The notes under the pieces: model-generated | Databases searched by the model: none | What the model was told of the DNA's origin: nothing | Seen by the model: only the letters and a program-made list of their open reading frames with translations | Part shown: in pieces, positions 14,154 to 20,579 of the stretch | Layout of the letters: each line of letters opens with the position of its first letter | How positions within the stretch are numbered: position 1 is the first letter of the stretch | NCBI GenBank assembly: GCA_009785705.1 | Contig: WQVS01000012.1 | Span: forward strand, 1-20,579 | From: Coriobacteriia bacterium | GTDB taxonomy: Bacteria > Actinomycetota > Coriobacteriia > WRKU01 > WQUG01 | DNA: 20,579 nucleotides | Direction: 5' to 3' | Translations under genes and position numbers: made by a program

Positions 14154-15194
14154 ATGAATAATTGCAGCGAGAATCTGAATGAGCATAAGTTAGTTGCTCT
14201 AGGGGGCGGTACAGGACTTCCCCTAGTTTTGCTGGCAGCTCGAACTTTAGGAATACTTCCAACTGCTGTAGTGACTATGGCAGATGATGGAGGCTCGACA
14301 GGTAGGCTTCGCCGAGAACTGTCGATGCTGCCTCCTGGGGATGTGCGCAATTGCTTAACAGCACTTGCTTCGCCAGAGCGAGCCGAAATTGCCCGCTTGA
14401 CGAACCATCGCTTCGATGAAGGTGAGGGCATCGCAGGACATTCCTTAGGTAATCTTATGTTGGCAGCTGCCACTGATGATTTGGGTTCTTTTGAGCAAGC
14501 AGTAAAACTATTTGAAGATATGTTACAGGTGCAAGGACGTGTCCTGCCTTCGACACTTGAAGACTTAACCCTGCACGGCTTTGACCGAAGCGGGGAAGAG
14601 ATATACGGACAAGCATCTTTGACTTGCAGTCCAAGAGCGATTGCGGAAGTAGAGATTAATCCAAAGAACGTTACTGCCAATAGGGAAGCAGTGGACGCAC
14701 TCCTTCAGGCAGACTCCATCATTATTGCGCCAGGGTCGCTATTTACTAGCATCATTCCAAATCTGCAAATTCCCGACATTAGTGCTGCGATTAATCAGAG
14801 TAAGGCTCGTGTGATTTATTGCTGCAACATCGCTAATATGAAGGGAGAGACTGCCAATTACACGGCATGGGACTACATCGTGACCTTGGAGCGCTATGGC
14901 CTGAAGGACAGAATCGATGCAATCTTGCTGCCCTATAGCATGCACGACGAAGAAAGCGTTCAACGTTTAGAAGCAAAGGGCATTCAGGTTGTGACAACAG
15001 CACTTGTTTCTGCAGATGCTCGCCAGCGTCATGATGAACACAAGCTAGCTTCGGCACTGCCAGCTCTAATTCAGCCCTCATGTCAACCTGCCTCAGATGA
15101 TGCTGCAGGTGCATTAGCCAATAGTCAGAATGGCAATCAGGATGAGGCTAGATATGCATTAGGCAATCAGCCTGTCGAAGAGACAGACAACTAA
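14154..15194 (+). CDS. yvcK: YvcK/CofD-like gluconeogenesis-factor family protein
   Basis: 346 residues of the CofD-like fold. In B. subtilis YvcK is needed for growth on gluconeogenic carbon sources and for normal morphology and binds UDP-sugars; mycobacterial CuvA is the homologue. Visible: LVALGGGTGLPLVL (13-26), MADDGGSTGRLRRE (42-55), PPGDVRNCL (60-68), GHSLGN (95-100), APGSLFTSIIPNL, and a CCNIANMKGET stretch. The last ~40 residues (about 307-346) form a Gln/Asn/Ala/Glu-rich polar tail that looks disordered and is outside the core. GAGGG at 14142-14146 lies 7 nt before ATG. There is one base between its stop and the whiA start, so the two are almost certainly co-translated. Confidence 0.95.
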   Translation: MNNCSENLNEHKLVALGGGTGLPLVLLAARTLGILPTAVVTMADDGGSTGRLRRELSMLPPGDVRNCLTALASPERAEIARLTNHRFDEGEGIAGHSLGNLMLAAATDDLGSFEQAVKLFEDMLQVQGRVLPSTLEDLTLHGFDRSGEEIYGQASLTCSPRAIAEVEINPKNVTANREAVDALLQADSIIIAPGSLFTSIIPNLQIPDISAAINQSKARVIYCCNIANMKGETANYTAWDYIVTLERYGLKDRIDAILLPYSMHDEESVQRLEAKGIQVVTTALVSADARQRHDEHKLASALPALIQPSCQPASDDAAGALANSQNGNQDEARYALGNQPVEETDN

Positions 15195-15195
15195 C

Positions 15196-16143
15196 ATGTC
15201 CTTTACTGCTGAGGTTCGTGATGAACTATCCCGTCTTGAGCAGGCACGAGAATGCTGCAATAAAGCAGAGCTCTCTGCATTGCTTCGTCTGGACGGAACA
15301 ATAACACGCACCGGTAATAATCAGTATCGCCTAGAGGTAGCAACAGAGAATGCTCAAGTGGCTCGACGCATCATCAAGCTGATTAGACGCTTGTATCAGC
15401 TTAAAACAGAGCTTACAGGGCGCAGAAGCGTACTGCATAAGGCCAATAATTACCTTATCACCATTCCTAATCAGCCAAATCTCATAGGAGTATTGGAAGA
15501 ACTGGGGCTAGCGGGTAGCGTTTATTTGGGCGGAGGTATAGAACCAACACTCATCAGGCGCGAATGTTGTGCTATGGCATATCTTAGAGGAGCATTCCTA
15601 GGCGCAGGCTTCATAGCAAGCCCTCAGGGTGACTTCCATTTTGAAATTCGCACTCACACGCAGAGTCTAGCAGAAGAGTTATCCGTTCTCATGGGACGCT
15701 TTACTATTGATGCGCGCGTTATATCAAGGCGAGGAGCCTGGACAGTTTACCTGAAGGGTGCTGAACCTATCATCAATTTTTTGGCACTAGTAGGTGCACA
15801 TAATGCGCTTTTAGAGACAGAAAATGTTCGCATCATCAAGTCATATCGTAATGATGTTAATCGTCGGGTAAATGCAGAGATAGCAAATCAGGCAAAGGCA
15901 AGTGAAGCAGCCTTGTCCCAATTGCAAGATATCAAACTAATAGAAAGCAAGGTAGGTCTAGACTCATTAGCGCCAGCACTAGCAGCTTTTGCCCGTCTGC
16001 GCTTGCAAAATCCCGACCTATCCTTAAGAGAATTGGGGGAGGCATCAGACCCTCCCTTATCAAAATCAGCAGTAAATCATCGTATGAGAAGACTGTCAGA
16101 TAAGGCAAACAAAATTCGCTTTGAGAGTACACTGGAGAGCTAA
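15196..16143 (+). CDS. whiA: WhiA DNA-binding protein
   Basis: 315 residues, the usual length. WhiA has a LAGLIDADG homing-endonuclease-like N-terminal fold without nuclease activity and a C-terminal helix-turn-helix. In Streptomyces it works with WhiB to switch on sporulation-division genes; in B. subtilis it affects division and chromosome segregation. Visible: MSFTAEVRDEL start typical of the family, CCxKAELSALLRLDGTI (20-36), YLRGAFLGAGFIASPQGDFH (129-148) as the LAGLIDADG-like segment, SYRNDVNRRVNAEIAN (216-231), and the HTH DLSLRELGEASDPPLSKSAV (274-293) with NHRMRRL following. The start overlaps no gene but lies one base after the yvcK stop. No terminator is seen after it; the next 273 bp have no gene. 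Confidence 0.97.
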   Translation: MSFTAEVRDELSRLEQARECCNKAELSALLRLDGTITRTGNNQYRLEVATENAQVARRIIKLIRRLYQLKTELTGRRSVLHKANNYLITIPNQPNLIGVLEELGLAGSVYLGGGIEPTLIRRECCAMAYLRGAFLGAGFIASPQGDFHFEIRTHTQSLAEELSVLMGRFTIDARVISRRGAWTVYLKGAEPIINFLALVGAHNALLETENVRIIKSYRNDVNRRVNAEIANQAKASEAALSQLQDIKLIESKVGLDSLAPALAAFARLRLQNPDLSLRELGEASDPPLSKSAVNHRMRRLSDKANKIRFESTLES

Positions 16144-16416
16144 GTCCGACACTAAATTTGCAAGAAGTAAGTGCTGTGCGTAGCTCAGTATGCCCCATTG
16201 CTCACGCAAAATGGCACCATTCTTAACCCCTTAAGATGCTCCCAAGAAGAACTTGAGGGTAACAAAATGGCAAACATGCTTCTTGCGTTCCCCGATGTGT
16301 TCGCCTTAGGGCTATCATTGTGCTGTGTGTGAAACTGTGTTTCATGCTTTGTTGTGACTGCGCTACCAGAGATAAGTGCGTAGTTATATATGTAGGCGAC
16401 GGAGATAAGGATAGAG
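16144..16416. other. Gene-free region between whiA and the SepIVA-like gene
   Basis: 273 bp without a supportable gene. It contains several short dyads: CTTAA-CCCC-TTAAG near 16222, AATGG-CA-CCATT near 16210, and TGAAAC-TGT-GTTTCA at 16330-16344. CAAAATGGCA occurs twice (16207-16216 and 16263-16272). None has a T-run. A GTAGCTCAG string near 16180 recalls tRNA box A but no box B or cloverleaf follows. It probably holds the promoter and control region of the next operon. Confidence 0.5.
16330..16344. promoter_or_regulatory. Short perfect dyad, operator candidate
   Basis: TGAAAC-TGT-GTTTCA: 6-bp arms and 3-bp centre, about 75 bp upstream of the SepIVA-like start. Symmetry is exact. Function is not known. 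Confidence 0.3.
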
Positions 16417-16872
16417 ATGGACATCGAACAATTAGTCAATCGCATTGAAGAGCTAATTGACTCGTCGAAGGCCGTACCATTGTCAAACAGCAAGATGGTT
16501 GATCCTGATGCTGTTTATGACATCATAGATGAAATTCGCAGCCAGTACCCAGAAGACCTGAAGCAGGCTCGCTGGATTGTGAAACAGCGCCAGGAAATGA
16601 CTGAAGAGGCAGAACGTGAAGCCAATCGCATTCTTGAGGAAGCTCAAGAACGTGCTCGTGAGCTAGTTGCCGATACTCAAATCGTGCGTGAAGCAGAGGC
16701 AAGGGCTCACGAAATCATGGAAGAGGCTCGTGCGAATGAGCGTGAGATTCGCCTAGGTGCAGAAGACTATGCTGATGAGATGCTTGCTAATCTTGAGGTA
16801 AACATGAGTAAGCTGCTTACTTCAGTTCAGCGTGGTCGCGATCGCCTGCAAGGAAAGAATATACAAAGATAG
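16417..16872 (+). CDS. Short SepIVA-like (DivIVA-related) coiled-coil protein
   Basis: 151 residues. The N-terminus LVNRIEELIDSSKAVPLSNSKMVD and DAVYDIIDEIRSQYPEDLKQAR (about 6-52) resembles the start of mycobacterial Rv2927c/SepIVA, a septum-associated protein. A coiled coil rich in Glu/Arg/Ala follows (about 55-120, repeats of AEREANRILEEAQERA type). The C-terminal YADEMLANLEVNMSKLLTSVQRGRDRL matches the end of SepIVA. The mycobacterial protein is roughly 240 residues, so the central coil is shortened here. It also superficially resembles ATP synthase subunit b but lacks the membrane helix. A role in cell division or envelope growth is inferred from this similarity and from being followed by a YceD gene, as in mycobacteria. 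RBS AAGG lies 6 nt before ATG. Confidence 0.78.
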   Translation: MDIEQLVNRIEELIDSSKAVPLSNSKMVDPDAVYDIIDEIRSQYPEDLKQARWIVKQRQEMTEEAEREANRILEEAQERARELVADTQIVREAEARAHEIMEEARANEREIRLGAEDYADEMLANLEVNMSKLLTSVQRGRDRLQGKNIQR

Positions 16873-16903
16873 TACATTTCTAAAACAGTAAGGTATACAG
16901 AAT

Positions 16904-17443
16904 ATGAGCATTCTGATTGATTTGCGCTCCGTCATCGATGAAGGTGTCGGAGCGTCTTCAACGATAAAAGGAAATACTGCAAGTGTTGACACAAAAGATA
17001 GCGACCTGGTTAATCTAGAGCTAGGAGCCATACACTTTTGCTGCACAGCTCCGATTGAATATGAAATAAGCTTCATCAATGCAGGGGAGTGCATCCAGGC
17101 ATCAGGAAAGGCTCACGCTGACTTAAGCACTGCCTGTGTACGCTGTCTGCGGGATTTCGATTTTGGTCTTGATGCTAGTCTGGAAGAAACTTATTTTTTC
17201 AAGCCCAGCGAAGACGAGCATGGCGAACCTTATCCCCTTATTGATGAGAGCGAGAAGGTCGATATTGAGCCCTTGTTGCGCGAAGCTTTGCTTGTGGAGG
17301 CCCCCTTTGCACCTATCCATGACGTTGATTGTCAGGGACTCTGTGTTAAGTGCGGGAAAGACCTCAATGAAGATGATTGTGATTGCGGCAATGAGCCCGA
17401 TGACAGCCATCCTTTTGCCCAGTTAAAAGATTTAGTTCAATAG
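16904..17443 (+). CDS. YceD/DUF177 family protein
   Basis: 179 residues. The family is usually co-transcribed with rpmF (ribosomal protein L32), and bacterial members have been tied to 23S rRNA accumulation or processing. Visible: STACVRCLRDFDFGL (75-89) with a CxxC (78/81), DIEPLLREALLVEAPFAPIH (120-139), CQGLCVKCGKDLN (143-155), a second group DDCDC (158-161), and a C-terminal HPFAQLKDLV matching the 'DPRFAxLkxL' ending. The cysteines could bind zinc. The gap to the SepIVA-like gene is 31 bp, so the two probably form one operon. No rpmF follows: a strong terminator begins 28 bp after the stop. Confidence 0.9.
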   Translation: MSILIDLRSVIDEGVGASSTIKGNTASVDTKDSDLVNLELGAIHFCCTAPIEYEISFINAGECIQASGKAHADLSTACVRCLRDFDFGLDASLEETYFFKPSEDEHGEPYPLIDESEKVDIEPLLREALLVEAPFAPIHDVDCQGLCVKCGKDLNEDDCDCGNEPDDSHPFAQLKDLVQ

Positions 17444-17470
17444 CCTACAAGTACACTACATAAGGCATTA

Positions 17471-17503
17471 AAAAAGCTGTGGAGTTTGTCCACAGCTTTT
17501 TAG
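17471..17503. terminator. Bidirectional intrinsic terminator after yceD
   Basis: AAAAAGCTGTGG (17471-17482), 7-nt loop, CCACAGCTTTTT (17490-17501). A 12-bp perfect stem with A- and T-runs on both sides can stop transcription from both the yceD operon and the convergent lipoprotein gene. Confidence 0.9.
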
Positions 17504-17558
17504 TTTACAGAACTCAGCGACGGGTCATTGCTATGAAGGCAGCAAAGCACCTCTCAGT

Positions 17559-17996
17559 TTATCGGCTCTCGTAACTTCTTGAAATAATGTAGTTCCCCTG
17601 CGCATCGTAATAGCGAACTGTCAAAGTTAGGTTTTCTAGCTCCATCATGTCCGCAAAGCCGCGTGCTAAATTTTCGTACATTTCAACATTAGAAGGGAAC
17701 TCAAGGAACGGGGTTGCGAATTCGAGTAGCTCGTCTGCACTGGGACCTGATCCAAAAGTGTACACATAGATAAACTCATTGTCGCCCGCTTCAAAGTCTA
17801 CTGTTGCCCCAGGACCTAAATCCTCAAGGTGTTCCTGCGAGGCTTCATAAAGCATTTCGCGATTCTCATCAATGAAGGTCTGTACAGGATTATAGTCAGA
17901 CTCGTCAGGCTCATCATCAGTGCAGCCTACGGTAAGTGCTGTAAGACCTAGCATAAGTAGCACACTCAGAATAAGTAACAATACTCTTTTTGACAT
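17559..17996 (-). CDS. Small lipoprotein, paralogue of the one at 19609-20067 (DUF4854-like)
   Basis: 145 residues. MSKR start, hydrophobic segment (5-23) and Cys25 in LTVGC indicate a lipoprotein signal; the -3 Thr is not a classical lipobox residue. The mature part starts with an acidic linker (DDEPDESD), then NPVQTFIDENR (36-46), GATVDFEAG (63-71), EFIYVYTFG and a C-terminal VRYYDAQGNYIISRS. These blocks recur almost word for word in the second lipoprotein 1.6 kb away, so the two are paralogues. The pattern (NPVQ..ID.NR, then 'vdfeAg.n.fvY.Y') resembles DUF4854 proteins of Gram-positive bacteria; function unknown. GAAAGG lies 7-8 nt before the ATG. It is divergent from the amidase gene and convergent with yceD, sharing the terminator at 17471. 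Confidence 0.83.
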   Translation of the reverse strand: MSKRVLLLILSVLLMLGLTALTVGCTDDEPDESDYNPVQTFIDENREMLYEASQEHLEDLGPGATVDFEAGDNEFIYVYTFGSGPSADELLEFATPFLEFPSNVEMYENLARGFADMMELENLTLTVRYYDAQGNYIISRSYESR

Positions 17997-18111
17997 AGAA
18001 AAACCTTTCTTCCTTAACAGGATGATTGCATATTCCCCTAGTCAGTGTAGCGCAATAGGGGGTAATCTTGCATCTTTTTACAGGAAAGCATCCATGAACC
18101 CCGGAAGTCTC

Positions 18112-18120
18112 TGCTACAGT
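18112..18120 (+). promoter_or_regulatory. Candidate extended -10 promoter of the amidase gene
   Basis: TGC-TACAGT at 18112-18120 fits an extended -10 element. The -35 is poor. Predicted start near 18127, ~38 nt before the ATG at 18165. Confidence 0.3.
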
Positions 18121-18164
18121 GTACTTAGTAAACAAATGCAATTCGCAGAAGGGGGTTACAAGCA

Positions 18165-19475
18165 ATGACAGCAGCAAGCAATACGATTTTTGTCAACAAG
18201 TACACTAATGGAATCCTTGACCCAGATGCACCAATGTTAGGACCTGTTAAACCAGGGGGTAGAATCATTGCCCACACAGCACCAGGATGCTGGGGGCCTA
18301 TGCTGACCCCAGAATTGCGCGGCGGTCACGAAGTTACCATGCCCGTGTATGTAGAAGGGGCAGAACCAGGGGATGCCGTAGCACTTAGCATTGAGTCAAT
18401 CACGGTAACCTCAGACGCTAGCTCTTCAGGAACTGACGCGGCTCTAGAAGGCTGTTTCAATGCGGATCCCTACGTGGCAAAGCTCTGTCCATCCTGCGGG
18501 GAAGCCTCGCCAGAGACCGAAGTAAAAGGTACAGGCAAAGATGCCATATTATGCAAAGCCTGTGGCGCAGCAGCAGCAAGTTTCGATATGGCACACGGCT
18601 ATACCATGGCCTTTAACAAGGAAAGAACAATAGGTATCACCGTAGGTGCTGTGATTGCAGAGGCCCTGGCAGAAGATGCAGCTACAGTAATGGATATCCC
18701 GGCAGAGTCCGTCCAAAACCCCTCAGTGGTCTTGGCTAACAGTGACCTGCAAGGCGTAGTGACGCGCATGAGACCCTTCCTGGGGCAGTTGGGTACGACT
18801 CCCTCATTGCCTTTCCCTGATTCGCACAATGCAGGTGATTTTGGCGAGTTCCTAGTGGGAGCTTCGCACGATTATGCTAAGACAGCAGAGGAGCTGGCAC
18901 ATAGAACTGATGGACACATGGACATCAATAAGGTGCGTGCAGGCGCAACTCTTATCTGCCCCGTAAAGGTAGAGGGTGCAGGAGTTTACCTGGGAGATGC
19001 CCATGCCATGCAGTCAGACGGAGAAATCGCAGGACATACCACTGATGTAGCAGCGGTGACTGTGTTACGCGTAGAGCTTATCAAGGGACTAAAGATTGAC
19101 GGGCCTATTCTATTGCAAGTACCCGAAGATTTACCCTTCTTGGCAAAGCCGCTTACGATGAACGAATTTGAGCAAGCTGTTTCTATCTTGCAAAACTCAG
19201 GAGCAACAGATGATGCTCTTATAGAAGACAGTATGCCTATTGCTTTTGTAGGTACAGGAGCCAACCTAAATATTGCCATAGACAATGGCATGCAGCGCGC
19301 AGCAGACCTTCTGGGCATTAGTTTTGATGAGGTGCGCAACAGGGTAACCATAAGCGGAGGCATAGACATAGGACGCGCCCCAGGCACTGTCACTGTGACC
19401 TTACGTGTACCTATGGAGCTGTTAGATAGCGAAGAATTGGCACAGATGCTGATGGAAAAGTATCCATCAATTTAG
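18165..19475 (+). CDS. Acetamidase/formamidase-family protein with a zinc-ribbon-like insert
   Basis: 436 residues, typical size for FmdA/AmdA-type amidases, which release ammonia from formamide, acetamide or related short amides in the cytoplasm. Features: VKPGGRIIAHTAPGC (28-41), the beta-rich core with VEGAEPGDAVALSIESI (63-79), HGYTMAFN (144-151), DSHNAGDFGE (~223-232), KVRAGATLICPVKVEGAGVYLGDAHAMQSDGE and a C-terminal RVTISGGIDIGRAPGTV. Residues 108-133 contain CPSC then CKAC (CX2C-X18-CX2C), a probable metal-binding ribbon inserted before the HGYTM segment. AGGGGG near 18150 precedes the ATG. The gene sits alone on the plus strand between two paralogous lipoprotein genes and has its own terminator. 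The exact substrate cannot be told. Confidence 0.87.
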   Translation: MTAASNTIFVNKYTNGILDPDAPMLGPVKPGGRIIAHTAPGCWGPMLTPELRGGHEVTMPVYVEGAEPGDAVALSIESITVTSDASSSGTDAALEGCFNADPYVAKLCPSCGEASPETEVKGTGKDAILCKACGAAAASFDMAHGYTMAFNKERTIGITVGAVIAEALAEDAATVMDIPAESVQNPSVVLANSDLQGVVTRMRPFLGQLGTTPSLPFPDSHNAGDFGEFLVGASHDYAKTAEELAHRTDGHMDINKVRAGATLICPVKVEGAGVYLGDAHAMQSDGEIAGHTTDVAAVTVLRVELIKGLKIDGPILLQVPEDLPFLAKPLTMNEFEQAVSILQNSGATDDALIEDSMPIAFVGTGANLNIAIDNGMQRAADLLGISFDEVRNRVTISGGIDIGRAPGTVTVTLRVPMELLDSEELAQMLMEKYPSI

Positions 19476-19548
19476 TATAGATTGAGCAATCTGCACAAGA
19501 CAATCTGTATGGATTTGGATGTCAATCAGCTGCAAGATAAGCAGAAAT

Positions 19549-19587
19549 GAAAAATGCTGTGGGCAAAATCGCCCACAGCATTTTTAA
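19549..19587. terminator. Bidirectional intrinsic terminator between amidase and lipoprotein 2
   Basis: AAAATGCTGTGGGC (19551-19564), loop AAAATC, GCCCACAGCATTTT (19571-19584), with further A and T on either side. A 14-bp perfect stem flanked by A- and T-runs serves both convergent genes. Its GCTGTGG/CCACAGC core is shared with the terminator at 17471. Confidence 0.92.
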
Positions 19588-19608
19588 AGAGTAAATGTAA
19601 GGTGAATC

Positions 19609-20067
19609 TTATCGACCAGAGAAGCTTTCTGCAATAAGGAAGTCGCCATCTGCATCATAGTAGCGAACAGTTACTACAAGGTCATCTATTCCCATCTCGT
19701 TACCCATTTCGGTAGCGAGCAATTCGTATACTCCAGCCGAAGTATCAAGCACTACCTCAAGAATCTCAATCAGACCCTCGCTAGGGAAGTCTCCGTAAGT
19801 ATAAACATAGATAAATTCGTCAATTCCTGCTTCAAAATCCACTGTTGCGCCGTCACCCATGGTTGCAAGAAGTGGTGCGGATGCTGCTTCAAGGTCACCA
19901 CGATTTTCATCAATGAATGTTTGAACAGGATTGTCGACAGCTACATCTTGAGTTGTTGTTTCACCATTGTCGTAGCCATTTTCCTCTTCAGCGGGGTTGC
20001 TGCATCCTACTGCAAACGCAAGAGCAAGCATCATGCTTAGAGTCAAAATAATTACCTTCTTTAACAT
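19609..20067 (-). CDS. Small lipoprotein, paralogue of the one at 17559-17996 (DUF4854-like)
   Basis: 152 residues from ATG 20067. An in-frame start at 20100 is possible, but AAAGGA lies 5 nt before 20067 and the signal peptide begins there. Hydrophobic signal (5-20), Cys22 in AVGC, an acidic/Thr-rich linker (about 25-43), then the blocks NPVQTFIDENR, MGDGATVDFEAG, DEFIYVYTYG and VTVRYYDADGDFLIAESFSG. The core matches the first lipoprotein block for block, while the signal and linker differ. The likely history is a local duplication followed by divergence, with the amidase gene between the copies. Function unknown; extracytoplasmic, membrane-anchored. Confidence 0.83.
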   Translation of the reverse strand: MLKKVIILTLSMMLALAFAVGCSNPAEEENGYDNGETTTQDVAVDNPVQTFIDENRGDLEAASAPLLATMGDGATVDFEAGIDEFIYVYTYGDFPSEGLIEILEVVLDTSAGVYELLATEMGNEMGIDDLVVTVRYYDADGDFLIAESFSGR

Positions 20068-20112
20068 GTGATTCCTTTCAGTTGGACCAAAGTACTCCAT
20101 TTTCAGGTACCG

Positions 20113-20142
20113 ATAATAGCATTCATCTGTGAATCTTGCGAA
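20113..20142 (-). promoter_or_regulatory. Candidate promoter of lipoprotein 2
   Basis: On the minus strand: TTCGCA (20142-20137), 18-bp spacer, TATTAT (20118-20113) preceded by TGC, giving an extended -10. Predicted leader ~40 nt before ATG 20067. Confidence 0.45.
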
Positions 20143-20228
20143 CTGTCACATTGGATTAGTGACGCTAAACCGTTGCCGCTAAACTACTTCAATTGCTGGA
20201 CGCACTCCGCTGCAATTCGATATCATTA

Positions 20229-20254
20229 AGGGCGGGCTTTTCAGCCCATTTTTA
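20229..20254 (+). terminator. Terminator-like hairpin in the ppdK leader
   Basis: GGGCT (20234-20238), loop TTTC, AGCCC (20243-20247), A, TTTTT. It is a short GC-rich stem with a U-tract, oriented for plus-strand transcription, about 50 bp before ppdK. No plus-strand gene lies upstream within 750 bp (the amidase already has its own terminator), so it may act as an attenuator or as the end of a small leader RNA. Upstream, CGCTAAAC occurs twice (20163-20170, 20177-20184) and AATTGC/GCAATT arms (around 20191-20217) form a further hairpin. Confidence 0.55.
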
Positions 20255-20304
20255 GATTGACTGTAGATTACAGCAGTAGCACTAACGACAGAGAGGGAGT
20301 TGAC

Positions 20305-20579
20305 GTGACTGAAGTTAAGCGCGTTTACGGCTTTGGTAAGAATGCTGACGGTAGTAATAATACCGAAGGCAACAAAGACATGAAGTTTGTCCTAGGTGGC
20401 AAAGGTGCAAATCTGGCCGAGATGGCCAACATGGGATTACCCGTGCCCCCTGGATATACCATTACCTGTCAGGCCTGTGTCGAATACTACGACGCAACTC
20501 CTGCTGCTTATCCTGCTGGATTGCAGGAAGAAATTGACCGCTACACTGCTCAACTGGAAGAAAAGATGGGTAAGAAGCT
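20305..20579 (+). CDS. ppdK: Pyruvate phosphate dikinase, N-terminal part (3' end outside window)
   Basis: 91 codons are visible and the frame is open to the edge. PPDK interconverts pyruvate, ATP and Pi with PEP, AMP and PPi; in anaerobes it can serve glycolysis or gluconeogenesis. The N-terminus has VKRVYGFGKNADG, then MKFVLGGKGANLAEMANMGL and PVPPGYTIT, the classical start of the nucleotide-binding domain (LLGGKGANLAEMxxxGLPVPPGFTIT). GTG 20305 is chosen because GGGAG at 20295-20299 sits 5 nt before it and a TGA from another frame closes nearby alternatives. About nine tenths of the protein lies beyond the window. The leader contains a terminator-like hairpin. Confidence 0.95.
   Translation, partial: MTEVKRVYGFGKNADGSNNTEGNKDMKFVLGGKGANLAEMANMGLPVPPGYTITCQACVEYYDATPAAYPAGLQEEIDRYTAQLEEKMGKK

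Noticed and set aside
14135..14680. 181-codon minus-strand frame opposite yvcK
   Set aside because: Antisense shadow of a well-conserved gene; composition and motifs belong to the plus-strand frame.
16175..16260. tRNA-like GTAGCTCAG string after whiA
   Set aside because: No T-arm box, no acceptor stem pairing and no anticodon stem could be found.
16417..16872. ATP synthase subunit b
   Set aside because: The coiled coil is similar in composition, but there is no N-terminal membrane helix and no ATP synthase genes nearby; the ends match SepIVA better.
18033..18063. CCCCTA...TAGGGG inverted repeat between lipoprotein 1 and the amidase
   Set aside because: Only 6-bp arms with a 15-bp spacer; may be a chance match or operator, too weak to report as a feature.

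Overview
The window is a gene-dense chromosomal segment from a bacterium of moderate GC content. It is probably an actinobacterium of the Coriobacteriia/Eggerthella type. This is inferred from the coaE-uvrB order, the rapZ-yvcK-whiA cluster with an Arg-type RapZ Walker A motif, a short SepIVA-like coiled-coil protein next to a YceD/DUF177 protein, a multihaem cytochrome c, and a pyruvate phosphate dikinase. No rRNA, tRNA, CRISPR array, insertion sequence or phage gene was seen.

Layout: (1) 1-2526, the end of coaE overlapping uvrB. A 69-bp tandem repeat (2.6 copies) starts inside the last uvrB codons. (2) 2810-5341, an APC-type amino acid permease and, convergent to it, a NIF3-family protein that probably starts at TTG. 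(3) 5542-8677, a membrane-anchored protein of unknown function, a stand-alone SagB-type nitroreductase behind a long inverted repeat, and a membrane-anchored cytochrome c with 11 CXXCH motifs plus one CX3CH motif. (4) 8741-10072 (minus), a Cca tRNA nucleotidyltransferase of E. coli type with an unusual insertion. Divergent from it is a short UvrA-like double-ABC protein lacking the UvrB-binding domain, followed by a rhodanese lipoprotein. (5) 13149-16143, the rapZ-yvcK-whiA block. (6) 16417-17443, the SepIVA-like and YceD genes. (7) 17559-20067, two paralogous small lipoproteins on the minus strand flanking an acetamidase/formamidase-family gene. (8) 20305-end, the start of ppdK, preceded by a terminator-like leader hairpin.

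The genes are mostly housekeeping: CoA synthesis, nucleotide excision repair, tRNA maturation, cell-envelope control and division. Accessory functions are amino acid uptake, extracytoplasmic electron transfer and amide hydrolysis. Four convergent gene pairs each share one intrinsic-terminator hairpin, and several genes have extended -10 (TGnTATAAT-like) promoter candidates. I found no clearly new multi-gene system. The items most worth a second look are the repeat fused to the uvrB stop, the CX3CH cytochrome, the Cca insertion with a possibly leaderless start, the duplicated lipoproteins around the amidase, and the ppdK leader.
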